A stretch of 64,000 bases of DNA from Mantis religiosa (GCA_030765055.1 CM060955.1:95773272-95837271); one strand, 5' to 3'. Shown: positions 1 to 10,837, counted from the stretch's first letter. Translations and numbers: made by a program. Notes: generated by a model from the sequence alone, not told the origin.

Positions 1-50
1 AGTGTAAACATAATGACTCATAAATTCAAACTTAAATAAGAAATAATTTT
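1..50 (+). repeat. End of a lineage-C Penelope-like element
   Basis: The first ~45 bases match the outer end of the lineage-C Penelope-like element seen at 43355-43400 (gtgtaaacat..gactcata..caaac) with a few substitutions. The element would continue left of the window. No coding part is visible here. Confidence 0.55.
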
Positions 51-101
51 ATTACACATTCTGTCATAAGTAAAAGGGGGAAGTGAAACAATGAGTGAAA
101 T

Positions 102-313
102 TATTAAATTTTAGATGAGTCGTATTTCTTACACATCTGCTTCACTTTCGTACCTTGTCCTTTCCACAATTCCATACTCTGAGTATAAAAAACTCTTTAG
201 TTATAAATAAATTAGGTACGAAAGTGAAGCAGATGTGTAAGAAATACGACTCATCTAAAATTTAATAATTTTTCGCTTCACTGTGGTGTTCCAATACAGT
301 TAAATCTCGATAT
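102..313 (+). mobile_element. Miniature Penelope-like insertion (lineage E ends only)
   Basis: A 212-bp insertion flanked by a 12-bp direct repeat, aatgagtgaaat, at 90-101 and 314-325. Inside, two near-perfect ~54-bp inverted arms (101-154 and 215-268) are separated by a 60-bp spacer, and only the right arm carries the ~44-bp extension ending ..cagttaaatctcga. The arms equal the terminal sequence of the larger lineage-E copies at 45.7-46.5 kb and 60.2-60.8 kb. There is no reverse transcriptase and no hammerhead, because the copy stops before that region. It must have been mobilised in trans. Confidence 0.8.
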
Positions 314-325
314 AATGAGTGAAAT

Positions 326-960
326 GTTTAACGGGGCTATGTGCTAGCTTCTCTTTCCACAAAATTGCGGGGGGGGGGGGGGGGGGGGAAGTACTTTAAA
401 TGAACTCGCAAAAGTATTTAAAAATTAAATAAATGATAACAGTCTCAGAAATGGCTGACTCCACAAATAAAGTTATTTGAAATAATTGTTTCAAATGATC
501 TACATATCTGTGTAGTAAGCTTTTGCCTATTTCTTATGATTTGCCATTATAAAACAATTATTCTGAATGAAGAGGACTTCACATGAAATTTCCAGAAAGT
601 GCAACATCTTTAAATACCTTTAACTATATGTTATGTTAACAAAATTATTTGAGTATTAATGGGAATAATATGCTAAATTTCTCAAAGGAGTTACTATTGT
701 AATAAACAGAAATTAAGAATTTCAATGGTAGTCTGCTCAAACTGATGTGGCTGTGAAATGGTTTGATCAATTACAAATACCTGGTCTGTGAATTAACTAG
801 TCAAAGTAATTGTTTCATCCTTCATACCATCTCTACAAGATGTCCCGACAGCGAAGTTAAATATGTCACTGAATGATATATGTTTTCCATACATGCAGTG
901 AATAGGCTTTTAGAAAGTAAAATCTCAGTGAAAAATGTAATGCTATAGCCAGGTTTTGAA
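326..960. other. No gene recognised; poly-G tract
   Basis: AT-rich sequence without a coding signal. A run of about 20 G at 369-388 is the only low-complexity feature. Small open frames next to the AAT repeat are read-through of the microsatellite. Confidence 0.5.
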
Positions 961-978
961 CCATACATCCATAATGCT

Positions 979-1069
<91 letters not shown>
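979..1069. repeat. (AAT)n microsatellite
   Basis: About 30 uninterrupted AAT units. They create spurious poly-Ile and poly-Leu frames on the minus strand. A copy of ccatacatc lies on each side (961-970 and 1070-1078), suggesting repeat expansion within older sequence. Confidence 0.95.
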
Positions 1070-1070
<1 letters not shown>

Positions 1071-1290
1071 CCATACATCAGCTTGTCGACTAATGAACGT
1101 CGGTTCGGTGAATGCACCTATCACCTCCGATGAGTTCACCGAACTGACGTCCATTAGTCAACAACAGTTGATGATGTTAGGAAGATCCTAACGAAATGTG
1201 TTCTAGGTAAATACTAGCAATAAGTGGAGCACTGAGTATTAGTTCAACTCAAAATTATATTGATTATAATCTATTTATAATTGCCTAACA
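1070..1290 (+). mobile_element. Lineage-F Penelope-like fragment
   Basis: The sequence matches the ends of the lineage-F element at 52872-54225 and 39810-40100: gtcgactaatg, taggaagatccta, gtaaatactagc and agtattagttc occur in the same order. The left part contains an imperfect inverted repeat around the gtcgactaatg block. No reverse transcriptase remains. A degraded hammerhead lies at 1163-1206. Confidence 0.7.
1163..1206 (+). ncRNA. Hammerhead ribozyme motif, lineage F (decayed)
   Basis: Core reads TTGATGA instead of CTGATGA, so C3 is mutated. The GAAA box is at 1193-1196. Stem II is TTAGGA/TCCTAA with an AGA loop. Helix III reads ATGTGT, apparently from a self-complementary ACGCGT by loss of CpG sites. 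Probably inactive. Confidence 0.5.
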
Positions 1291-1789
1291 TGCTATTAGT
1301 TGCACATAAATGTTGCTACATATTGCAATGTACTTTTATTTACTTAAATATACAATTTCAAGATGTATATTTATATGTATTTCAAATACAAGCACAGAGT
1401 GAAATGGTATTGAAAGTGTCAAATAACATGACACCGCTGCTAATGGCATTTGTTGCATTACTGATAACTAGTGAATGACAAGACAGACGTTGGTATGTGA
1501 AGCAGTAGTTAATGTTTGCTGAAGTTTCACCTTAAGAAGTAGAATGTAACCAATGTTTGTTACTCCACTGCAATAGCTTCATTTTCTGTGTAATCACTAT
1601 TCCTGTTAATTACAAAAATACAATAGAAGCCCAAAATAAGGTGGTTATTGGGGAACATCCTTTACCCCCATGTTATAATCTTACAGCGGTATATAAGGAT
1701 GTAACACTAGAAGGTTCAAAAAATCAATCTCACCCAATTGGAGGAGGAAAATATACATATAATAATAAATTACAGAATGTAAATTAGTT

Positions 1790-2170
1790 GTTCGTCACAT
1801 AGAAGACATACAAGCACAATTCTACTTACAATCAACAGAAGCAAGCAGGGCCCTAGTAAACATCAGGGAAAACAAGAAAAGTGAAATCGACCTTGACTTC
1901 TACACCTCACCAGTGATGATGGACGACAGATGGAGTAGAGAGTGCAATACGCAGCGCCATGTCACAACACGACTCTGCACCCATGGATTTCACCACAAGA
2001 TATGAGTAAACAAGAAGTTCCACAAGCCAGATGAAGACTGTAAATGTATATTGTGCAGGCAGAAGTGTAGTAGATATCATAAAATGCTCGAAAAGGACCA
2101 GGACAATTACAGACTATAGCAAAGACTGAAATGTGAAAATAACCTAATGCTCGAACTTTAGTGTACATTT
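1790..2170 (+). pseudogene. LINE (non-LTR retrotransposon) 3' fragment
   Basis: Broken frames on the plus strand give a tail like that of R1/Jockey-type LINE polyproteins: a W-S-R-E-C and T-T-R-L-C-T-H-G-F stretch, then a Cys-rich motif with spacing like C-K-C-I-L-C. Stops interrupt it at about 2005 and 2117. No 5' part is present. The clade cannot be fixed from this length. Confidence 0.45.
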
Positions 2171-2339
2171 CTCTATTATTATAAATTACAGAATAGTATT
2201 AAACTCTTATATATAAGCTAAATATATTACAATACTTTTAAAATTACTGCATCAGTTATGCTGGAAGATTTATTCCAGCTTGTAACCAATCTTGATTTAT
2301 AATCCACTGTCCATATTTTACACCTACCTAATTTTTCTT

Positions 2340-3290
2340 TAATTTAGAAACATCAGAAAGTTTTGCTTGACGCAGTGATGCGCTATGTTTTCTCTCCGCA
2401 TATTGTAATGAGATGGAGGAGATTAATGCTGTTTGATTCATTTTGCCTGTCAATCCACTGAATCACATTGTTTAAATGAGTTATCACTTCACTAACATTC
2501 AGAATGTTTTCTTCCGCCTCCACATCATTTTCACCACTATTATCTTGTTCTTCATTGCCATTCTTATTGTGGACAACATTAAGCAAATTGTGTCAGCTTC
2601 ATATACTACTTAAATAACATTTGTTAGAAAAGCAGAACAGTCCTTGCAGAAAAATGTCCACATGTTTTACCTGCTTTAATTAAGTGTGCAAATCTGTATG
2701 TACTAATACAATCATAATTGCAGATATTATAGATGAAATTATTTAAATTGCTCAATACAACATAGACTGTCTTCTTCACCGGGGACATTTATAATGAATG
2801 TCATTCTTTTCTGTAATCATTTTCTGATTTAGTCTTTTTTCATTTAAAAACCAGTTCCTTCACTATTCTGTTTAAGGACGAATTACTGCTCTGAAAATTA
2901 ATGCTTTCTTTTAAAATAATAAGTAATTTAGCTATTGTAGAAGCACCTTTATCCTGAACAAAAACATTTTGAATGCCCCTTTTAACGACACATTTGTCAA
3001 AGTAATCTAGATCTATTACTCATTTTGAACACTGCTTTTCACGTGGAATTTCAAAGATGTGCTCTGATTTTCATTTTGTTTGCATTCTTTAACAATTCTT
3101 TTTACTGTTCTTTCTGACACTTTTGTGTCATCTGATATGTAATTTAGCCTTTAGAATCTTTTTGAAAAAATCTTCTGATGTAACCAGTGCTTTTCTTTTA
3201 GATTCTTTCTTAATATTTGCTCACACATTTGAAACATTTTCTCGACTCTGTTCAATATTTTGGATCCTAATTTACAAAGTACACTGATGG
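2340..3290 (-). pseudogene. Decayed IS630/Tc1-like transposase remnant
   Basis: Minus-strand frames at about 2780-3280 give patterns such as VSERTVKRIVKE, DLDYFDKC and SSLNRIVKEL. These align in order with the transposase N-terminus of the element at 10308-11837 (VSKNTIVRVEKE, LDPFQQDA, TSLRKIVKTL). Several stops and frameshifts are present. A 67-residue acidic frame at 2383-2586 may be its C-terminal part or something unrelated; I do not recognise it. No terminal repeats were found. Confidence 0.4.
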
Positions 3291-3984
3291 CATAATTAAT
3301 TTATGCAATTATCACTGACAAATATGCTATACTCCCTCCTTATTGCAAAACTAATTGTCTCCAATAGCACACTGCACAAAAAAATGGCAACTGTAAATTA
3401 GCACTGACTGTGCCTAAGACGCGGCTAACGAAAGAGACCGGCATCGGCGCGACAGGGAAACTTTCGTGTGACGTCACACAGGCAGTCTGAGAGAGTGGAC
3501 AGCGTAGCGCAGAAGTTACATTGTTTTGTTAGTGAACTGAATGATTATTAATAAACAGTATTTCACATATGTTCATCATTCTAGACAATTATACTTTAAT
3601 TAACATAATTATATAAGCAATATTATATTAGAAGGGATTTTATGTCTCCGAACTGACTTTTGGTATGCTCGTACTAAGCTGTATTACGTTTCTTATAATT
3701 ACTTACGTATTTATAATATATACCACTTATGTTATTATACTTTTTAGATCTATAAACATAATACTTCAAAGAATAAAGAAATAATGTATAAATGATAAGA
3801 TACAGTATATTGCTCACCTTCAAATAAAGTTTTCAGAAGACATTCTGAATCCCATTTCCCTAAAATAAATTACTTATATTTCTCGCACAATAATTTCAGT
3901 TTAATTGTTTATGGAATCAGGAACTAATAATGTAAAATGTTAGGATAATACCTAGAAAAAAGGTGAGGTAATTAAATAAACAAA

Positions 3985-5330
3985 TGAGAGTTATATGCAA
4001 TTATACCACTATATGGACCACCATATTTTAATTAGCAAACTTCAGAGCTACGGCATAAGGGGCCTTCCCCTTGATCTAGTTCACTCCTACCTGGTGGGCA
4101 GAGAACATTTAACAGAGATAGCACATAAAAAGGGGAAATACATAAAAAAGGTAAAATCAGAGTTGGATACTGTTAAATTTGATGTACCACAAGACCCTGT
4201 ATTGGGCTGGAATAAATCAATAGAAGGGCTGAACATCACTCTAAACAACACTACCTTTGAATTGCTGAACTATTTTCAATCTGTCAAACTACAGTGTAAT
4301 ATGCAAAAGACCAATATGATGCACTTCAACTTGGTAAAAAAATATGATGGTAATATAAATCTAAAAGTACAGAGTGACATTGTGTCAGAAGTGAAAACAT
4401 ATAAATTTTTGGGTATTGTGTTAGATAATCGACTAACTTGGGCTGATCATATTGAAAACATATGCGGAAAAATTAGTAAATCATTATATCTCTTAAGACA
4501 TTTTAGCAAGTAAAACAATAAAAATATCCTAAAATTAATATAATATGAATGTATCTATCCATATCTAATCTATGGAATAGAAATATGGGGTTCAGCAGTC
4601 AAAACACACATGGATAAACTGCCTATTTACCAAAAAAATTGTGTTAGGGTCATGTATAATCTAAAAGCAAGAGGATCTTGCTGAGATACCTTTATAAATA
4701 AAAAATAATCACCATATACTCTCTGTATACTTATACAGATATGTTTATTGTGGACAAGTGTAATCCAGTTAAAAACAGTCAGGTACATGAACATAACACC
4801 AGAACCAATATGAATTACTATAGAGATAGTGTAATTAAAACTGTCTCTCAAAAGGATGTACATATACTAGGAATTAAGCTTTACAATAAACTGCCATCTG
4901 ATATTAAATCAATAGCTAGCATCTCAAAACAACAGTTTATATGGAAGTTAAAGGCTTTCCTCATAAATAAATGATTATATAACTTAAATGAATTATGACA
5001 TTGCAGCTTTAATTATACTTGAAAGTGATAAAATCATTAAGCTGATTAAGGGATCATGTGTAGAATTAGTTTCTAATGCTGTGATTGACTAAGTAAATTA
5101 GTTTCTAATGCTGTAATTGACTATGTAAATTAGTTTCTAATGCTGTAATTGACTATGTAAATTAGTTTCTGTAAATTAGATTCTAATGTTGTAGAATTGA
5201 CTATGTACAATTAGTATTAATGATGAAAAATTGACTGTCAGAAATTGTAACCAACCATCTATTGACAATAAATATCGCCATCGTCATCATCATCATCAAC
5301 TATTATTATTATCATTATCATTACTATTAT
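3985..5330 (+). mobile_element. 5'-truncated LINE nested in the P-like element
   Basis: The plus-strand frame 3995-4513 carries reverse-transcriptase C-terminal features: HHILISKLQSYGIRGLPL (finger/palm region), then KTYKFLGIVLDNRLTWADHI (thumb). A second frame at 4741-4974 continues with NTRTNMNYY and GIKLYNKLPSDIK, as in Jockey/CR1-type LINE tails. The catalytic YxDD block is missing, apparently through an internal deletion. The 3' UTR has about four tandem units of GTAAATTAGTTTCTAATGCTG (5070-5200) and ends in (TCA)n/(TTA)n tails (5284-5330). The element lies inside the P-like transposon, so it inserted later. Confidence 0.7.
5070..5200. repeat. Tandem repeat in LINE 3' UTR
   Basis: Three to four copies of an approximately 32-bp unit containing TTAGTTTCTAATGCTG. 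The last unit is diverged. Confidence 0.8.
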
Positions 5331-5480
5331 TATATTTATACGTACCAAACGTATGAGATGATCCTTGTATTCTGCCAAACTACATACTTTAGCATAATTA
5401 TTTTTACAGATATTAGTGATAATGTAGTCCATTAAAACAGTTTATGGAAGAAGTCTTATGATCACAAATAATGCCAAAAT

Positions 5481-5855
5481 TTATGTTTTCACTATTTTTA
5501 CTTTTCTTGTAGTGTCTGAATCACAAGATTTCTCATTGGTCATTTTAACAAAATTACGAATCAATATTTTGTTAACACAAAGAGCAATACTATCAAGTTT
5601 CTCAACTAGGGTCTTCTTATGTAAACATTTACATTCAGTACCAGTATTCTGTACATCTGATCTCAGAAGTTTAATTTTACAAATTTTCTGAGCTACAGAG
5701 AGCTCTTTCCCAGAGGTTAAGAAATTTTTAGAGTCTCTTGCTAATAATGACATTGTATGCCATGCCAAACCAACAGTGAATACTACTTTGTCTGTGGGTA
5801 ATGTTAATTTTTCTCTATCCAAGTCCTTTACAAAGTCATATGAAGAATAGACCAA
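5481..5855 (-). pseudogene. P-like transposase, C-terminal part
   Basis: A frame of 124 residues without a recognisable catalytic motif, lying downstream of the transposase pieces at 6040-8102 in the same transposon and strand. It contains two Cys pairs (CKCLHKK and an upstream KICKIKLLRSD) in a Lys-rich context. Position and orientation suggest the C-terminus of the THAP transposase. Sequence alone does not prove it. Confidence 0.45.
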
Positions 5856-5901
5856 CTTGTTTATTTAATTGAAGCCATGAACTGCATATATTACACTTAG
5901 A

Positions 5902-5954
5902 GTGAGTGAGTGTGTAGTGTTTTAGGGCCCGTCAACAACAAGGTCATTTGGGCC
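5902..5954 (-). mobile_element. 53-bp mini-retroposon with 13-bp target duplication
   Basis: The insertion is flanked by tattacacttaga at 5889-5901 and 5955-5967. Read on the minus strand it starts GGCCCAAATGACC, passes through GGCCCTAAAACACTACACAC and ends in an (ACTC)n tail. It is the same family as 55829-55886 and 58000-58057. It has no coding capacity and no polymerase III box. A short tail repeat plus long target duplications indicates LINE-driven retroposition. Confidence 0.8.
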
Positions 5955-6039
5955 TATTACACTTAGATTTACGTAGCACTTGTCTATATGCAAATCCCCC
6001 CAAATATGTCAGTATTGGCACTGTATCATTAGGAATTAC

Positions 6040-6297
6040 TTACATTTCAAACTCTTCATCCAGAATATCAGAAAAACCATTCAGGTCAATATCATTATCA
6101 TAATTTTGTTGGGTAGGTAACAGTTCTTTCAAATTTACACTACTATTATGAGCAGCAAACAACACAGTATTTTTAAATCTCAATTTCCTCTCATTTTCCA
6201 ATACCTGTAAGTAAGTTATATAGTAATTTGCACCACTTAGCTGTCTGTAAGATGCAAAACAACCCTCCAAATTATCACTCTGAAATTTGCTTACCAA
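6040..6297 (-). pseudogene. P-like transposase, GTP-binding/C-terminal region
   Basis: The frame has DNLEGCFASYRQLSGANY, which matches the LE..F..YRQLSGANY pattern near the C-terminal catalytic region of THAP9/P-type transposases. An acidic tail (DNDIDLNGF..LDEEFEM) follows. It is continuous in order with the upstream minus-strand pieces. The region 6300-6985 between this and the next piece is related coding sequence broken by stops. Confidence 0.65.
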
Positions 6298-6986
6298 ATG
6301 TAATCAATGTTGTATTTCTCAAATAGATATGGAATGATTTCTGGGAAAGATTCCAGCGTGGTAATCAAGGACTGAAATTTCTGCAGAGTTAAAGCATTTA
6401 CTGATGGAACACACACCCTCCAAATTTTAGTCAATGACACATTTTATTTAGAAATTCAAATTGCATATCTCTTTGGCTTTTAATGGCCTCTCTGTATGGA
6501 TCAATGAATCGTTTCCCTTCCAACACACTTTTAACATTAACTATTTTCCACCAGTTAACAATGATATTTAAGAAATTTGCAGTCTCATCAATATCTTCAG
6601 AAACATCAAGATCTTTTGTGACATGTTTCTAAGGCCACAATGTTGTCATTGAAAATTTTCAATGCCAAGCTCACATTCTGCTTCTGAATTGACGATGCAT
6701 ATAACACTTTGGCGGAAAGTGTGTGCCCATACTTAACTAGGTTTTTCTTTTCTTTTTCATACATCAACTCTAAGTGCCTGTATTGAGCTGAAAGTATACT
6801 GGAGTGATGATTGAAATCAGGAAAATATAAGGTCTTATTTGCATTTCTTTTGGTCTCCCAATTATTTCTGATACATTTTAAAACGTGGATGAGTCTAGTG
6901 GGTGAGTAATGCTAGGCTGCAAAATTTTATTTGGGGTTATAAGTTCATATGCTTTTCTGTTCACAATATTATTGTCTGCAATTAAA

Positions 6987-7229
6987 CTAATAACTGTAAA
7001 GCCAATTCTTTCCAACATATCCAGAACTTCTATAATGTGTCTTCAGTTGTTCACTTGTTAAATTGATAACTGGTATAATGGAAACAACATCAACATATTT
7101 AGAAAGTAGTGAGGATATCATGAAGACTTGAGCAGTTTTTGCACATTTCTGAGGATCAGTTGCACTACTGCCATAAATCGCACCTCCTTTAAATGACAGT
7201 TGTGGCTGAATATATATTTCATCCATCAC
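6987..7229 (-). pseudogene. P-like transposase, RNase H-like catalytic region
   Basis: Begins MMDEIYIQPQLSFKGGAIYG. DEIyI.p.lsykGG.i.G is the first catalytic-Asp block of P/THAP9 transposases. It continues with QVFMISSLLSKYVDVVSIIP, a typical following beta-strand region. The frame ends at a stop at 6987, so the protein is interrupted. Confidence 0.7.
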
Positions 7230-7274
7230 GAGAGATACTAAGTTTTCATGACTTTTTAATTGTTTAAATCTCTT

Positions 7275-7631
7275 TTACAAGTAAGAACTACTTTCTAAGG
7301 ACAATTCATAGAATGAAATCAGTTTCTGCAGTGTACGTGGGTGTGGCAAAATCAACATATTGCATTTTCTTAGTGCATTGTAGGTGGATGATGAATGGAC
7401 ATACAGAGTGGAAGCAAAAATCATGCATTTGTTGCCATAACGCCTGTTGTTCTTTGGAGTCTGTGACAGATTTAATTGCTCTAAAATAAACTTCATATGC
7501 TCATTCTCATCATGGTTTGTTAGAAACTGTAGCAGCTGGATAGCAGATTCTATTTTATCTCTAACTGTGGGTAATATTTCACCATTTTCAATTTGTGTCA
7601 TAATACTATCCAAAACATTTAATGAGTTCAA
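7275..7631 (-). pseudogene. P-like transposase, HTH / pre-catalytic region
   Basis: Contains RRYGNKCMIFASTLYVHSS and YNALRKCNMLILPHPRTL, matching the conserved block R.ys...l.fa..L...Sp.aY..lr....LPhprtL of P-element and THAP9 transposases. It precedes the DEIY catalytic block on the same strand. Confidence 0.75.
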
Positions 7632-7739
7632 TTTTACACATTATTAATACTGGAAGCATTGATGCAAATGTTGTCCAATACAACAGTATAAGTTAAATCA
7701 TGTTTAACTGTTATAAAAGAATTGACACAAGGTATGGCA

Positions 7740-8102
7740 TTATTTATAATTTTCGTCTTCTTTATCAGCAAGACGTTTTATTTTGGGAATCGTTTTAGAA
7801 CAGTAAGAGGGTGTATTAGGAAATATTGTTGGTACAGCATTTTCTGTGAGTTTAGGGATTTTCCTTTCATATTCTATCAACTCTCCCTTTGAAGTAGAAA
7901 TCCTGTCTATTCTTATAACACACGACTCCTCAAAATGCTTTATGCACACAAAATGATTTTTTAATTTCGAAAAATCCGTCGGAATATGCCGTAGCCAGAT
8001 CATACGAAGATTTTCGTCTTTTGGCAGTGAAAATGTTGTAGTTTTTTCACTTTCTGGGTCATAATTTGATCTACACCCAAAGACACTACAACGTCGAGGC
8101 AT
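7740..8102 (-). CDS. THAP zinc-finger domain of P-like transposase
   Basis: A 120-residue frame starting MPRRCSVFGC. A C2CH THAP zinc finger is visible: C5, C10, C53 and H56 (FVCIKHFEES), with W36 and the downstream AVPTIFP motif at about residues 88-94. THAP domains bind transposon ends in P elements. This is the N-terminus of the transposase inside the 3420-8627 element, about 0.5 kb from the terminal repeat. The start Met directly before the first Cys is standard for the family. The stop at 7740 separates it from the remaining pieces, by either an intron or decay. Confidence 0.85.
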   Translation of the reverse strand: MPRRCSVFGCRSNYDPESEKTTTFSLPKDENLRMIWLRHIPTDFSKLKNHFVCIKHFEESCVIRIDRISTSKGELIEYERKIPKLTENAVPTIFPNTPSYCSKTIPKIKRLADKEDENYK

Positions 8103-8923
8103 TTTTTACAACTCTAAAGTACCTAAAAAGGAAAATAATAGTAATAATAACATTAACTTGTATCCACCATGTGGTTGAACACAGAAGTTATTATTTCGCT
8201 CAATAATGGAGATAATTTTTCTGTACATTTGAACACAAGATAGAACTATGTAATATCACACGTATAATAAAAGAATAAGCAGAATTTACTAAAATAAATG
8301 CTTCAATCTAAATTCTAGCGAGAAGATGCAGTATGGCATCGAAGCCGTTAGAACGTTCCCAGAGGTTACTTACAGCCCACAACACTACTAAATACATCAA
8401 ATTTACGAACAAACTGGAAGATGTGTTAACTACATGATAATATAACACTTTTTCACTAACCTGAACCACTAAATATTATTCATTTCACTAGTTAACAAAG
8501 TAAAACAAACTTAATATCACACAGACCACACGAACGACATACTGCCCAATGCCTATACTGCACAGGTTAGGACTGCTGTTATCAGCTGATTCAAACACAC
8601 CATAGCCTGTCTCTTTCGTTAGCCTCGGCCTAAGATAGATGACATCACTACATTTCCCCCTTCACTCCTCACATGCAGTGTGTGATTTCTAGTATTATAA
8701 CTATGTACATTCTGTCTATATTGATGGGTAGATAAATTTTCCTTTATATAAATGATTACAGTATAAATGTACAAGTTTATTACAGTCATTCTTCTCAATT
8801 TAATGAAAAGTGACTTGCAGCATGCCAACTTTTCCGACTCTTGTTATGATAAGGATAATCTTAATATAAAATTATTTGTGGTTGGTTTATTGACACTCGT
8901 CACTTACTTTTTCATATATTTAT

Positions 8924-8965
8924 GAGAGACTAGTTTCAAAGGCCCTGGCCTCCATTTTCAATCTC
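8924..8965 (-). ncRNA. Hammerhead motif, lineage H, left arm
   Basis: Mirror copy of the motif at 9340-9381. Stem I is GAGA/TCTC, GAAA box, helix III ACTAGT, cleavage triplet GTC. The core reads TTGAAAA instead of CTGAAGA (two substitutions), so activity is doubtful. Confidence 0.6.
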
Positions 8966-9339
8966 TTCCCAACTGGCAACTGTTATCTGCTCTCTCTGGT
9001 GGTGGAACTATGAACTTTTTTGTCAAATTATCTGCTGGCGGGATTTCAAAGTTCATTACGCGATCCTTATTTTTCCAGATGAATATGTTCTCCCATGTTG
9101 TCAATCTATTTTGGTTTAAGTAGCATTTCATTTTTGGAATGAAAACCATGACATTGATCCAAATCCAAAATTATTAAAAGGAGTGATAAACCAAAATAGA
9201 TTGACAACATGGGAGAACATATTCATCTGGAAAAATAAGGATCGCGTAATGAACTTTGAAATCCCGCCAGCAGATAATTTGACAAAAAAGTTCATAGTTC
9301 CACCACCAGAGAGAGCAGATAACAGTTGCCAGTTGGGAA

Positions 9340-9381
9340 GAGATTGAAAATGGAGGCCAGGGCCTTTGAAACTAGTCTCTC
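9340..9381 (+). ncRNA. Hammerhead motif, lineage H, right arm
   Basis: Stem I GAGA (9340-9343) pairs with TCTC (9378-9381). Stem II contains GGCC..GGCC. GAAA is at 9368-9371, self-complementary helix III ACTAGT at 9371-9376, and cleavage after C9377 (GTC). The core TTGAAAA departs from CTGAAGA at two positions. Confidence 0.6.
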
Positions 9382-9533
9382 ATAAATATATGAAAAAGTA
9401 AGTGACGAGTGTCAATAAACCAACCACAAATAATTTTATATTAATTTTGACGTCACTGTTACTAAATTCCTCCAAACACACATCAAGGATAATCTTGTTT
9501 TGCAATACAAAGATACTATTAATATGAGAGCTA

Positions 9534-10020
9534 TTACACCAAAGTAAAATTCCTTATGTAATAAAGCTGTAAAAAAAAAAAAAAAAAAGGCAAAATATGC
9601 AGGTCTGATAAATCTGTCAGGTATGCAGTTTTTAAACTTCTAATCAGAAAAATGACTTTAGAGAGCTTAAAGCTAATAAAGTTAATGTGAGGCATCCCAG
9701 ATAGTTTGTCGTCCACCATTGTACCTAAAAACTTCACTTCTTTAGACATATTAGATACAGGTATATCTCAAAATAAATCTGAGCTATTGCGTTTTCTTTT
9801 TATTTAGCAGAAAACCATTAGCCCAAAACCATACATCTGCTTGTGACAAGGTGTCTTTTACTAGGGTTTTAAGGTTTACAAAATCAGGACTGGTATTTAG
9901 AAAGGTAGCATCATCTGCATATAATACTGTGAGTTCCATGGCACCTATTTTATGTGCATGAACTGAAATCTCCAAGCAACCAGATGGAAAGTAATGGGAT
10001 GAAATTCCTGGATAATGTGG
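9534..10020 (-). pseudogene. LINE reverse-transcriptase fragment
   Basis: The minus-strand frame 9784-9975 includes LTVLYADDATFLNTSPD, the YADD catalytic box of a non-LTR reverse transcriptase, followed by the SQADVWFWANGFLLNKKKTQ region. The next frame (9534-9749) continues with KEVKFLGTMVDDKLSGMPHI, the thumb motif also seen at 4400-4440. A stop near 9784 separates the two. 5' and 3' ends are missing. Confidence 0.75.
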
Positions 10021-10837
10021 TTTTTGTTTTTACCTATTTTCATCTTAGTAGTTACAGCAATAGCTAGAACAGATGCTGGTCAACACATAAAATCCAAAAT
10101 CTTACATGAATTTTAGCTCAGTTCACTTCACGCACGCACGCACACACACACAACTTACTGGGTATGACTGAAAGAATTTTAATGCTGTGTTCCCAATGCC
10201 ATAATATTTTAGTTTAGTTATAAGCAGAACTAGGAAGTTCGTACCAATTTCCTTAAGCAGTGTAAGTGCAGCCAGGCATGGCTATACCACGTAGCACTAC
10301 TATAATAGGTGCATTATAAGTTGGTGATTGGCGTTTTGCCTCCACGTGCTGTTCAGCTGCGAAAACAAGGAGAGGAGATAAACACGTCACTGACACGTCA
10401 TTGCCGTCGCCTAGCAACCAGCAATCCACCAATCAAAAGTAAACTGTTGCCATAGCAACCCGAGCCGCTTATCCTATGTTGCCAACTCTATCGCACTACA
10501 TCACGTGCTTTATGCATGACGCTATTCTATCGGCATGTTGAGGTTTTCAGTAAACAGACACTGGTCCTATTGTTGCTTCGCTTATGAATCAGCAGTATCA
10601 CAATGCCGTCGTCGTTCGTTGCCCTTTAGTATGAGACGGAATGCGTTGTTGGAAGGAAACAGGTGTGGATTTAGTTTCAAGGAATATCTTATGACGTTTA
10701 CTGGGTCAATGACCAACCTTTACAGTTTAATGACCAACCCTTTCTTAGGGTATTTTTCCCTGTCATCACTGCCAAACTAAGAGTGTACTGCTTCAGGTAG
10801 TGAATGTTTCACAGAGTGTAAACAGCTTTACATTTTC

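Larger units (their letters stand above)
3420..8627 (-). mobile_element. P-element-like (THAP) DNA transposon
   Basis: The boundaries are visible directly. An 8-bp direct repeat gcctaaga lies at 3412-3419 and 8628-8635, and about 23-bp terminal inverted repeats sharing GGCTAACGAAAGAGAC lie at 3420-3442 and 8605-8627. An 8-bp target duplication is the hallmark of the P superfamily. Inside, the minus strand encodes pieces of a THAP-domain transposase in the right order from 8102 down to 5481. A LINE (about 3985-5330) and a 53-bp mini-retroposon (5902-5954) are nested within it. The transposase is split by frameshifts, so this copy is probably dead, but its ends are well preserved. Confidence 0.88.
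8861..9444. mobile_element. Palindromic Penelope-like fragment (lineage H)
   Basis: Two arms of 258 bp (8861-9118 and 9187-9444) are perfect reverse complements wherever I compared them, joined by a 68-bp spacer. Each arm encodes the C-terminus of a Penelope-like protein (LTTWENIFIWKNKDRVMNFEIPPADN) followed by a hammerhead motif and a terminal stretch ending ..caaccacaaataatttta. Coding strands run outward from the centre, the head-to-head arrangement seen in the other PLE copies. Confidence 0.85.

Noticed and set aside
822..1154. Poly-Ile and poly-Leu frames
   Set aside because: Read-through of the (AAT)n repeat.
5070..5200. Possible regulatory tandem array
   Set aside because: Lies in the 3' UTR of a truncated LINE; better explained as a LINE tail repeat.
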